In this document: one piece after another, positions 8,101 through 16,592 of the stretch
Layout of the letters: every line of letters starts with the position of its first letter
How positions within the stretch are numbered: the stretch's first letter is position 1
Source: Melioribacteraceae bacterium
GTDB lineage: Bacteria > Bacteroidota > Ignavibacteria > Ignavibacteriales > Melioribacteraceae
DNA: 64,000 nucleotides
Assembly: GCA_027030245.1 (NCBI GenBank)
Contig: JALVFE010000038.1
Location: forward strand, 1 to 64,000
Direction: 5' to 3'
Translations under genes and position numbers: made by a program
The notes under the pieces: generated by a model
Database searches by the model: none
Told to the model about the DNA's origin: nothing
The model's input: the letters and a program-made list of their open reading frames with translations, nothing else

Positions 8101-9003
8101 TAACAAATCGTATAAAGCATTCTCTACTTTCTCAAACCTAAACTTAAATCCGGCAGCTTGGGTCTTAACCGGTAAAACTTTGGAACCGTTTGTCAGATAC
8201 TCAGCTCCTTCGCCCAAAACCATTTTTAATAAAAAAGACGGGAAACGAAACAGAGCGGGTCTGCGCAACACTTTTCCCAAAGCCCCGGCAAATTCTTTCA
8301 TCCGCACGGGATTGGGCGCCGTTGCATTAAATGAACCTCTAACATTTTCATTATCCAATGCAAACAAAAACAAATTGACCAAATCATCGATATGTATCCA
8401 AGAAAACCATTGTTCACCGGTTCCTAGCGGTCCGCCTGCAAATAATTTAAATGGGATGAGCATTCTAGCCAACGCACCACCTTCCTTGGCAAGCACAATT
8501 CCTATTCTCAAGCTCACTCTTCTAATCCCCAAATATTCGGCATCGATTGCTTCCCTTTCCCATTTTTGTGTAAGGATTGCAAGGAAATCTTTTCCCGGCC
8601 CGGATTCTTCCGTAACAGTTGCATCGCCGGTAAACCCGTAATAACCTATTGCCGAAGCGGAAATAAACACAGACGGTCTTTCATTTACATGATGCATTGC
8701 ATTAACCAATGCGCGCGTCGTAATCAATCTGCTTTGAACTATTTGCTTTTTATGATTTTCATCCCATCTCTTCTTCATTATGTTTTCTCCGGCAAGATTA
8801 ATAATCGCATCTTTACCGTTGATATGCCCGATCCACGAAGAAATGTTCATCGGATTCCATTCAACAAACTCCGTTGCGGTTACTTTTCTTTTAGCCGATT
8901 CCGCATTTCTCGTAAAAACGGTTACGTCTTCTCCCCTTTCAAGCAACCGTAAAACAAGTTTGCTTCCGATTAATCCCGTTCCGCCGGTCACTATTATTTT
9001 CAT
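8095..9003 (-). CDS. TIGR01777-family NAD(P)-binding epimerase (YfcH-like)
   Basis: A 302-residue extended short-chain dehydrogenase. The N-terminus has the nucleotide-binding motif GGTGLIGSKL (residues 6-15), NLAGENI, and ISASAIGYYG, which are diagnostic of the TIGR01777/SulA-YfcH group. The C-terminal about 50 residues form the DUF1731-type cap (from RMKEFAGALGKVLRRP). The length is normal. The physiological substrate is not established for the group. It is a single gene, convergent with the pilin-like operon and divergent from the DUF5686 gene. Confidence 0.9.
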   Translation of the reverse strand: MKIIVTGGTGLIGSKLVLRLLERGEDVTVFTRNAESAKRKVTATEFVEWNPMNISSWIGHINGKDAIINLAGENIMKKRWDENHKKQIVQSRLITTRALVNAMHHVNERPSVFISASAIGYYGFTGDATVTEESGPGKDFLAILTQKWEREAIDAEYLGIRRVSLRIGIVLAKEGGALARMLIPFKLFAGGPLGTGEQWFSWIHIDDLVNLFLFALDNENVRGSFNATAPNPVRMKEFAGALGKVLRRPALFRFPSFLLKMVLGEGAEYLTNGSKVLPVKTQAAGFKFRFEKVENALYDLLK

Positions 9004-9082
9004 TTTTATCCAAAGTTTATTTTGATATTTTTAATAAGTCTTAAATAATTTATTAATTTTTTAACAAAATCATTTCCGTATA

Positions 9083-11473
9083 ATGAACTTAAGATTTTTG
9101 CTTTTCTTTTTTCTTTCCCTGCAACTTTCCGCACAACAATATTTTGTAAAGGGATTTGTATCCAATACACAAACAAAAGAAGAATTAAGTTTCGCAAATA
9201 TACGGGTGCTCGGCACAACGAAAGGCACTGCCGCAAATATTAACGGCGAATACGAATTAAAGCTAGAGAAAGGAGAATACACATTAATAGCTTCATACAT
9301 CGGTTTCAAATCCGATACGGTAAAAGTAAATTTGGTAAGTAACAAAACCGTAAACTTTTATCTTTTGCCGGCAAGTTTGGAACTGCCGGAAGTAACCGTT
9401 GTTCCGAAAGAAAATCCCGCTTTAAGAATTATCAAAAAAGCAATAGAAGCAAAGAATAAACGGAATGAGTATCTGAATTCGTATATCTTCCGTGCATACA
9501 CAAAAGGTTTGGCGAGAACAGACAAAGACTTTTCAGCTTCGGGAAATTCTGTAAGTGTATCCGCCGGAGAGAAGGATTCCACAAAAGAATTCCGTATCAT
9601 GGGAATAATCGAAAACGAGAGTATCGGATATTTCAAAAAACCGGATTTCTACAAAGATATAATAATTGCGCGCAAGCAGAGCAGTAACATGCCTTCAACA
9701 ATTAACGTTATTACCGGCGGAAGATTAATACAAAATTTCTATAACGACGAATTAAGATACTTCAACAGACCAATCCCGGGTCCCGTATCCCAAAACGCTA
9801 TTGAGTATTATTATTACTATTTGGAAGACAGTCTTGCACAAGATGACAATAAAGTTTATAAAATATACTTTGCTCCCTCCGACGCTTCCGATCCGGGGTT
9901 TTACGGAAAGATATACATTGCCGACAGTTCGTATGCATTGTTGAAAGTGGACGTAGCGCTGAACGAAGCGGCAAATCCCGGAAAAGTTTTTTCGAAGATT
10001 CACATATTCCAACAGTTTCTGCCTTTTGCGGAAAACATCTACATGCCGGTTGATTACAGAATGTTTGTTGCGGGAAATTATCTCGGTCTGATTAAATTCG
10101 GTTTCGAGCTTAATTCCATTATGTATGATTATAAAATCAATCCGGAAATTAACAACGACTTTTTCGATATGGCGGTGGTTACCGTTTTACCCGATGCCGA
10201 CGATAAAGATTCGACTTATTGGAACGGTATTCAAAAAATTCCGAACACACTCGAAGAAATTGAAGCTTACAGAAGAATCGACAGCTTGGAATCGGTTGAA
10301 AAATCATTTTGGGACAGATTTTCTTTCTTCTCACAAAAAATTCATTGGAGCGAACATTTCAGCACGAGCGGAACCCGGGATATTTATTCTTTCAACAAAA
10401 TTGAAGGACATAAACTTAAATTCGGAGTTTCCGGAACCGATTTTTTCCGCAGCCGTTTTAACTTTAACGCGAAAGCAGGTTACGGTTTTGCCGATAAAAG
10501 ATTTAAATATCTTTTTGATGCCGAACTTAAGCTGGGGAAATACCGGACCACAAAAATCAACGCATCGGCGTTTAATAATTTGCATAGACTTTTCGCTGAA
10601 TCAGACCAATACCGGACTTTTACCTCAACTTTATTAAGCCTTTTAACCCATTACGATTTCAGAGATTATTATTATTCGAAAGGATTTAAAATTGAAATTT
10701 CATCGGAAGTTTTACCGTTCCTCGGTTTGAATGCCGGATTCAACAAACGAACCGACGAAAGCGCCGTAAATAACACAGAGTTTTCGTTTTTTTGGAAAGA
10801 CAGAAAATACAGAACCAACCGGCAAATTTTCGATACCGATATCAACGAAATAAACTTCGGGTTTAAACTTGATTTCAGAAAATATATCGAAAACGGTTTA
10901 ACGCGAAGCCGTTTGAAAAGCAATTCATACATAATTTTCGAAGGGAATGCGAGAAAAGAATTATCGGATTTGAAATACCAAATTTTCAATTTCGATTTTT
11001 ACGGTTCGATAAGAACATTTAAATCCGCCAATTTGGATTTTTTCGCCGACACCTATTATTCCGACGGTCCCGTTCCCTTTCAAATGCAAATTGCCCTGCC
11101 CGGTAACATAAACGGAATTGGTAAAAATTATTCTTTCAGAACCCTCGGCATCGGAGAAGTTTTCGGCGATCGAATAACGGCGGTTTACCTCACACACAAC
11201 TTTAACGATGAAATATTTAAGTTGTTGAAAATTCCGTATGTAAAAGATTGGCAATTATCACTGAGTGTTTTCTTAAATGCCGCTTTCTCTTCGATTTCGG
11301 ATAGGAGCAAAAGTATTTTGTTCGAACCGTTCCGGGAATTCAAAAAACCGTTCGTCGAGTTGGGATTCGGAATTGGTCATGTTTTATTCCCTCTTAAATT
11401 GGAATTTACGTGGAAATTGACACACCGGGGAAAAAATAATTTTGTCTTCGGGATAAACGCATTTATGTTTTAG
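9083..11473 (+). CDS. DUF5686 / carboxypeptidase-regulatory-like outer-membrane protein
   Basis: A 796-residue protein with a signal peptide (residues 1-17, ending QLSA). A carboxypeptidase-regulatory-like beta-sandwich follows (about 20-97, with the INGEYELKLEKGEYTLIASYIGFKS-type pattern), then a long DUF5686 region. The C-terminal half is rich in alternating aromatic strands and ends in phenylalanine after a short strand (FGINAFMF), as expected for an outer-membrane beta-barrel. Such proteins are widespread in Bacteroidetes; their function is not firmly known. It is a single gene ending ten bases from the convergent transporter stop, with no clear terminator in between. Confidence 0.88.
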   Translation: MNLRFLLFFFLSLQLSAQQYFVKGFVSNTQTKEELSFANIRVLGTTKGTAANINGEYELKLEKGEYTLIASYIGFKSDTVKVNLVSNKTVNFYLLPASLELPEVTVVPKENPALRIIKKAIEAKNKRNEYLNSYIFRAYTKGLARTDKDFSASGNSVSVSAGEKDSTKEFRIMGIIENESIGYFKKPDFYKDIIIARKQSSNMPSTINVITGGRLIQNFYNDELRYFNRPIPGPVSQNAIEYYYYYLEDSLAQDDNKVYKIYFAPSDASDPGFYGKIYIADSSYALLKVDVALNEAANPGKVFSKIHIFQQFLPFAENIYMPVDYRMFVAGNYLGLIKFGFELNSIMYDYKINPEINNDFFDMAVVTVLPDADDKDSTYWNGIQKIPNTLEEIEAYRRIDSLESVEKSFWDRFSFFSQKIHWSEHFSTSGTRDIYSFNKIEGHKLKFGVSGTDFFRSRFNFNAKAGYGFADKRFKYLFDAELKLGKYRTTKINASAFNNLHRLFAESDQYRTFTSTLLSLLTHYDFRDYYYSKGFKIEISSEVLPFLGLNAGFNKRTDESAVNNTEFSFFWKDRKYRTNRQIFDTDINEINFGFKLDFRKYIENGLTRSRLKSNSYIIFEGNARKELSDLKYQIFNFDFYGSIRTFKSANLDFFADTYYSDGPVPFQMQIALPGNINGIGKNYSFRTLGIGEVFGDRITAVYLTHNFNDEIFKLLKIPYVKDWQLSLSVFLNAAFSSISDRSKSILFEPFREFKKPFVELGFGIGHVLFPLKLEFTWKLTHRGKNNFVFGINAFMF

Positions 11474-11483
11474 GAAGTCTAAT

Positions 11484-13568
11484 TTATTTTACGAATTTCT
11501 GTTCCAATTCTCTAAGGCATTTCGGATCGCCCAAAACCGTAATTCTGTCATTTTCTTTAAGAACCGTTTCCCCTTTCGGTATAATCAATTTGTTGTTACG
11601 GTTAATCATTGCAATTAAACAACCTTCCGGAATTACAATTTCTTTTAACGGGCGGTTTATCATCTCCTTCGATTTTTCGTTTGCTTTCAGGGTAATTGAT
11701 AGAAACCTGTCGTCGTGCAATAAAGCTTCTTTTAATTCTTGTTCATTCCCTGCCGATTTCCAGAGCTGCATAAAATCGTCGTCTTCCACTCTTCCGGCAA
11801 TTTGCGCTAAAATTCTTAAATGCTGGGACGGATTGTCTTCCGGACTAACCAAAAAGAAAAGCGCATGCACAATTTGTTCTTCTTCCTCTTCGTGTGTAAG
11901 GGGATCGATTAATGTAATTCTTACTCCGGGTAACGATCTTACCAATACCAAATCGGTTTGCGAAACTTTGTCCAACCTGAAGTGTGGCAATGCAATTCCC
12001 CGCATAACCGGCGTGGCGCCTACGCGCGTTCCTTCCAGGAATTGTCCTTTAATTTCCCCGGGACTAAGCGGAATTAGAGTAGAAAGCCATTCGGAAACAG
12101 GATTAAGCACTTCGTCAAAATCCATTTCGGTTTGTAAATCGAAGACTTTTGCCCGGGTTACAATTTGATCGAAAGGATCGTCTTTTCTTAATCCTTTTTC
12201 TTTTAAAATTCCCCTTAGTTCCGAATCGAGCCCTTCGTATCTTTGTCTTCCCAACCTCTCGAAAACGTGATAAATCGCTCCTGTTCTTATCACCCGCTTT
12301 CTTGCGTAATACCAATACCAAATTACACTCACAACAATCAATCCAACGGAAAAAATTATCGGAAGAAAACCCATTTCTATAATCAAATAAAAAGCCGAAA
12401 TTATACCGAACAGATGAAGCCACGGATAAAACGGCGATTTGTATCCGGGATCGTAAGAATCGAGCTTGCTTTCCCTCATAATAATTACCGCAAGGCAAAC
12501 CAAAGCAAACATAAATAATTGGAAAGCGCTCGCCAATTTTGCTATTCCAGTAGGATCCAACAAAAGCAAAATTAAAACTATAGTTAAAACCGTTACGAGA
12601 ATTGCATAAACGGGCGTTCCTTTTTTATTTAATTTTCTGAAAAAGTCCTGAATTATATGATCCCTGCTCATTGCCAGCGGGTAACGGGATGCGCTTAACG
12701 TTCCGGCATTTGCTACTGAGATAAAAGCAAAAAGCGCCGCAATTGATAACAATATTTCTCCCCACTTACCGAAAATTTTAAGCGCCGCTGTTGCAACGGG
12801 AGTTAAATCCCCTTTCAAAACGTTTAACGGAACCACACCGACTATAACATACATTCCAAGTCCGTAAATTACTATTGCCGTTCCGAGTGCAAGGAAAATT
12901 CCGAGTGGTAAATTTTTTTCCGGATCTTTTACTTCTTCTGCGAGACTTGCAATTTTGGTTACCCCGACATAACTGATATAAACCATTCCGGCGGTAGAAA
13001 CAATTCCACCGAAACCGGAAGCCCAGAAATTCTTAAAATGTGACGGTTCGATAGAATTAAACCCGCCGAAAATAAACATACCGAGCAAAGTTAAGAGTCC
13101 AACAACCAACAATATTTGCAGATTTCCGCTTTTCTTTGTACCGGAAAAATTAAGCAATCCCAATAAAACCGCAATAACAATAGCCGTTGGAACAATCGGC
13201 ACCGAAGGAAAAAATATCTCGATGTAAGCGCCCATTCCAATTAAAGCGAAAGTAACCTTTAACACTAGAGCGAGCCAAGTTCCAATTCCGCCGATTGTGC
13301 CGAAAAACGGTCCGAGCGAACGGTCCAAGAAATAATAAACACCTCCCGCCCTTGGCATTGCGGTTGCAAGTTCAACTATACTGAACATTGCGGGAATTAA
13401 CGGAACCGCTGCGAGCAAATACGAGATTATTATTGCCGGACCTGCTTCCACGGCGGCTAAGCCGGGTAGCAAAAAAAATCCGGCGCTCAAAGTTGTTCCC
13501 GTTGCAATTGCGTAAACGTCTATTAAGCCTAATTCTTTCTTTAATCTTTTGGTTTTCTTTAAGTGCAT
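11484..13568 (-). CDS. APC-family transporter fused to PTS EIIA-like and TrkA-C domains
   Basis: A 694-residue protein. Residues about 10-425 form a 12-helix amino acid/polyamine/organocation permease (GLIDVYAIATGTTLSAGFFLLPG at the start of helix 1, read in two parts). A soluble region then holds a PTS EIIA type 2-like domain (about 455-605) with the phospho-acceptor histidine context GIALPHFRLD, and a TrkA-C ligand domain (about 620-690). The substrate is probably an amino acid or K+-coupled organic cation; the cytosolic part suggests gating by phosphorylation and a nucleotide. The start is uncertain: ATG at 13568 has GGGAG only two bases upstream, while an in-frame TTG at 13583 has no ribosome site. 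No other PTS genes are in the window. Confidence 0.87.
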   Translation of the reverse strand: MHLKKTKRLKKELGLIDVYAIATGTTLSAGFFLLPGLAAVEAGPAIIISYLLAAVPLIPAMFSIVELATAMPRAGGVYYFLDRSLGPFFGTIGGIGTWLALVLKVTFALIGMGAYIEIFFPSVPIVPTAIVIAVLLGLLNFSGTKKSGNLQILLVVGLLTLLGMFIFGGFNSIEPSHFKNFWASGFGGIVSTAGMVYISYVGVTKIASLAEEVKDPEKNLPLGIFLALGTAIVIYGLGMYVIVGVVPLNVLKGDLTPVATAALKIFGKWGEILLSIAALFAFISVANAGTLSASRYPLAMSRDHIIQDFFRKLNKKGTPVYAILVTVLTIVLILLLLDPTGIAKLASAFQLFMFALVCLAVIIMRESKLDSYDPGYKSPFYPWLHLFGIISAFYLIIEMGFLPIIFSVGLIVVSVIWYWYYARKRVIRTGAIYHVFERLGRQRYEGLDSELRGILKEKGLRKDDPFDQIVTRAKVFDLQTEMDFDEVLNPVSEWLSTLIPLSPGEIKGQFLEGTRVGATPVMRGIALPHFRLDKVSQTDLVLVRSLPGVRITLIDPLTHEEEEEQIVHALFFLVSPEDNPSQHLRILAQIAGRVEDDDFMQLWKSAGNEQELKEALLHDDRFLSITLKANEKSKEMINRPLKEIVIPEGCLIAMINRNNKLIIPKGETVLKENDRITVLGDPKCLRELEQKFVK

Positions 13569-13583
13569 ATCTCCCAAATTCAA

Positions 13584-14677
13584 TTTAAGGCAAATAATTC
13601 CCGGAAGGAAAAAATTTAGATTCTTACTTATTGCTTATAAATATAACAATTCCCTATTACAATTGATGCTGGAATAAATATAAAGAAAAATCTTTTTACT
13701 GCTACCGGCGGACTAAACGACAAACAAGAAATTCCAAATAACAAATCCCAAATGCCAAACGTGAAACGTGAAACGCAAGACGTAAAACGTGAGACGTGAG
13801 AAGCATACATTTTGTGTCCCGAGAATTATTTTTTATTTGCGAATTAGCGGCAATTCGATTGTTCTTTATAGATCCCGAAACAAGTTCGGGATGACAAGTT
13901 CTATTCTGTGTCATGCTGCCCCGAAACATTTAAATTACGTGTCATGCTGAATTTATTTCAGCATCTAATTCAACTTCACTGCTACCACCGTCTAAACGGT
14001 TGTAGTATTAAATTATTTTTTATTCGTGAATTCGTGGCTATTTTTCAAACATCAAAGAACAACCGAACCCCGTAGGGGTTCAATATTTATAATAACAATC
14101 ATAATCCCATTTAACGTTAAAACCCCAGCGGGGTGACACCTTAAATTTGTGTTGTATTTTTGTGCCACTCCGATGAAGTTTTGATTTTATGATTAGAATG
14201 ATTGTTCTGTAAATGTTTCACGCCTACGGCGTTTGCGGTAAGAAATGGAGAGTCCCTTTTAGATCCCGAAACAATCCGCCGTGGCGGACGGGATGACAAG
14301 TTCTATTCTGTGAAAATCTGTGTTTAATCTGTGGGAATCCGTGGTTTATCTTTTAACCACAAAGCACACAAAGTAAAAATCACAAAGAACTCAAAGGAAA
14401 GAATAAGCTTGATACGAAAGACGTAAAACGGGAGACGTAGGGGACGCAAACCTTGTGGCTCCAAAATAATTTTTCATTCGTGAATTCGTGACTATTTTAA
14501 TTGTTCATTTTAGATTCCGAAACAAGTTCGGAATGACATAGTAATAAGCAATCCGCCATTGGCGGATGGAGTGACGAGATTTTCTAGTTGTCATGCTGTT
14601 CGCTGCAAGCGGATTGGTTAGGCATCTGATTGTTCATTTTAGATCCCGAAACGATTCGTTTTAATCTTGGTAATGTT
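13584..14677. repeat. Non-coding repeat cluster with REP-like palindromes
   Basis: About 1.1 kb with no credible gene. It contains four copies of a module reading roughly ATTGTTCATTTTAGAT then CCCGAAACAAGTTCGGG then ATGACA: 13857-13910, 14257-14312, 14499-14538, and a truncated copy at 14628-14659. It also holds two GTCATGCTG...GCATCT modules (13941-13966, 14590-14628), two ATTCGTGAATTCGTG segments (14021-14036, 14476-14491), two runs of acgtaaaacg/gagacgt words (13758-13799, 14411-14440), paired accccgtaggggtt and aaccccagcggggt palindromes (14066-14135), and a CACAAAG-rich stretch (14356-14400). The pieces are degenerate and interleaved, as in sites where short interspersed repeats accumulate. 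Confidence 0.8.
14257..14312. repeat. REP-like palindrome copy carrying a nested GC-rich palindrome
   Basis: This copy shares its ends with the copy at 13866-13910 (TTTTAGATCCCGAAACAA on the left; CGGGATGACAAG and TTCTATTCTGTG on the right). Its centre, however, contains TCCGCCGTGGCGGA, itself a hairpin, in place of the short GTT loop. A related TCCGCCATTGGCGGA palindrome stands alone at 14552-14566. The arrangement suggests one palindrome replaced or inserted into the loop of another. Confidence 0.7.
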
Positions 14678-15394
14678 TTATGAAGAAAGCAATCTTACCA
14701 ATTTCCTTTTCGCCACGGGTAAAATCGTTTCGATAAACGGGAATTCCAAATCGGTTTCTATGCTGTAAACCGACGGTGTGGGCAATTCGGGGAATCTTTC
14801 GATTAACTCCAATTTAATGTCTTCTAAAGATTTTCTCTCCAATTCTTCTTTATTGATAACATCTATAAGCGTGGTTTTCAATGTTCTCAAAGGAGAAGAC
14901 GAAGTAGAGAAAAGCGTCATATCAAAATGATACACGTGCACAACGTTCGAAATGTTATCGGGAATGAAAAAATAACCTTCGTTTCTGTAAAGCGGAATTA
15001 CGCCTACTTCTTTTATCTTTATGTTTTCGGTCACGAAATCGTAAATTGCAATTCCTTCGTCTATTGCTTCGTCTATTGCGGGCATTGCCCAATTTATAAA
15101 TCTGAAAACAACGTCTAAATCGTTACGGTTAAACAACTCCTTACCGAACTCTATGGTGTTTAAATTTTCGTCGAAATCCTCTACATTCATTATGTAATTT
15201 TCATCGAAGAATGAAAGCTGATCTAACAAGAAATGAAGCTCGTTTCCCAATTCGATTAAATCGGCAAATGCGGGATAAAGCTTGTTTTTATGAAGCTCAT
15301 CCGTATATTTTTTTAGAAAAGCTAAAACTCGGTATTGACTTAATTCCGGATCGTCTGCCGCACGTATAAAAGTATCGATATTTAAGCCGTCCAT
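14678..15394 (-). CDS. Conserved-looking hypothetical protein, cytoplasmic
   Basis: A 238-residue acidic, mixed alpha/beta protein with no signal peptide or membrane span. The N-terminal half is helical (for example RAADDPELSQYRVLAFLKKY, and LIELGNELHFLLDQL); the C-terminal half is more beta-like. I do not recognise a family. The ATG at 15394 has GTGGA seven bases upstream and is preferred to an in-frame GTG at 15406, which has no ribosome site. Codon use is like that of its neighbours, so it is a real gene rather than a shadow. Its 3' end abuts the repeat cluster, with a truncated repeat copy ending about 20 bases past the stop. It is divergent from the PPK2 gene. Confidence 0.72.
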   Translation of the reverse strand: MDGLNIDTFIRAADDPELSQYRVLAFLKKYTDELHKNKLYPAFADLIELGNELHFLLDQLSFFDENYIMNVEDFDENLNTIEFGKELFNRNDLDVVFRFINWAMPAIDEAIDEGIAIYDFVTENIKIKEVGVIPLYRNEGYFFIPDNISNVVHVYHFDMTLFSTSSSPLRTLKTTLIDVINKEELERKSLEDIKLELIERFPELPTPSVYSIETDLEFPFIETILPVAKRKLVRLLSS

Positions 15395-15580
15395 AGAAAA
15401 TTCCACTTATTTTATTGGTATTATCGAACAAATATCAGACCAATTTATACCTCCGCACTTATTTTTAACGATAAATGTGATTTTACGGGAAAATTAAGAT
15501 TGAAAGTGTCTTAATTTGGAATCGTTTGTCCAGAATGTTATATTTTTATTCAATCAAATGATAAAAATTGCGGAGTTGTT

Positions 15581-16438
15581 ATGAATCTATCGGAATTTCG
15601 GGTTACATCGGGTAAAAATTTCAAGCTTTCAAAGTATAAAACGGATTACACCGGTGATTTCGACAAAGAAAGCGCGAAAAAACAGCTGAAGAAAAACAAA
15701 AAGAAAATGTTTGAGCTTCAAAATTTATTGTATGCACACGATCGTTACAGCGTTCTGATTATTTTTCAAGCAATGGATGCGGCAGGGAAAGACAGCGCAA
15801 TTAAACACGTGATGAGCGGATTAAATCCTCAGGGAACGCAAGTTTTCAGTTTCAAGCAGCCTTCCAAAGAAGAACTTGACCACGATTATCTATGGAGAAC
15901 CAACAAAGCATTGCCCGAACGGGGAAGAATCGGGATTTTCAACCGTTCTTATTATGAAGAAGTTTTGGTCGTTAAACTTCATAACTTGATTAAATATCAA
16001 AAAATTCCCGAAGAATTTATAACCGAAGATATTTGGGAAAGAAGATATAAACACATCCGGGATTTTGAAAAATACGCTTACGAAAACGGAATTGTGATAA
16101 TCAAATTTTTCCTTCACCTTTCTAAAGAAACACAGAAAAAAAGATTTCTGGAAAGATTGAACAATCCGGCAAAAAATTGGAAGTTTTCCTCGGCGGATTT
16201 GAAAGAACGTGAATATTGGGATGATTACCAAAAATGTTACGAAGATGCAATTGCGAAAACAAGCGCCAAACATGCGCCGTGGTATGTTGTTCCTGCCGAT
16301 AAAAAATGGTTTACGCGGCTCGTAATTTCCGAAGTGATTGTGGATACGTTGAAAAAATTGAAAATGGAATATCCCAAACTAAGCGACGAAGAACTCGAGA
16401 AAATAGACATCTACAAAAAGAAATTGGAAAACGATTAA
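15581..16438 (+). CDS. ppk2: Polyphosphate kinase 2 family, class III-like
   Basis: A 285-residue phosphotransferase that moves phosphate between polyphosphate and nucleotides. The Walker A motif is in FQAMDAAGKDSA (residues 62-73) and the Walker B-like FNRSYYEEV at 120-128. The lid region has the arginine-rich KKRFLERLNNP. Within the family, QAMDAAGKDS and the short N-terminal tail match members that act on AMP/ADP (class III), whereas the second PPK2 in this window (56789-57625) looks like class I. The division by class is from motif wording and is not certain. The TGC GGAG TTGTT stretch upstream gives a good ribosome site. It is monocistronic as far as can be seen, with the cation-chloride cotransporter gene 150 bases downstream. 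Confidence 0.92.
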   Translation: MNLSEFRVTSGKNFKLSKYKTDYTGDFDKESAKKQLKKNKKKMFELQNLLYAHDRYSVLIIFQAMDAAGKDSAIKHVMSGLNPQGTQVFSFKQPSKEELDHDYLWRTNKALPERGRIGIFNRSYYEEVLVVKLHNLIKYQKIPEEFITEDIWERRYKHIRDFEKYAYENGIVIIKFFLHLSKETQKKRFLERLNNPAKNWKFSSADLKEREYWDDYQKCYEDAIAKTSAKHAPWYVVPADKKWFTRLVISEVIVDTLKKLKMEYPKLSDEELEKIDIYKKKLEND

Positions 16439-16592
16439 CGGAAATAATAACCGGATTTTTATTACAATAAAATTTTTAAGCCTAACCGTCGAATTTCGGG
16501 ATTTTGGCTCTCCCATAACTTTTCGCAAAAATAATTGAAATAAATACTTAAATTAGACCAAAGTGTGATTTGATAATTGGCAGAATGGAATT

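Noticed and set aside
8087-8641. 184-codon plus-strand frame
   Set aside because: It is antisense to the epimerase gene, whose motifs are clear on the other strand.
13628-13929. Short minus-strand frames with repeated HVSRF/FGI words
   Set aside because: They translate repeated acgtgaaacgt and aattccaaataacaaatccc words; these are repeat DNA read as protein, not genes.
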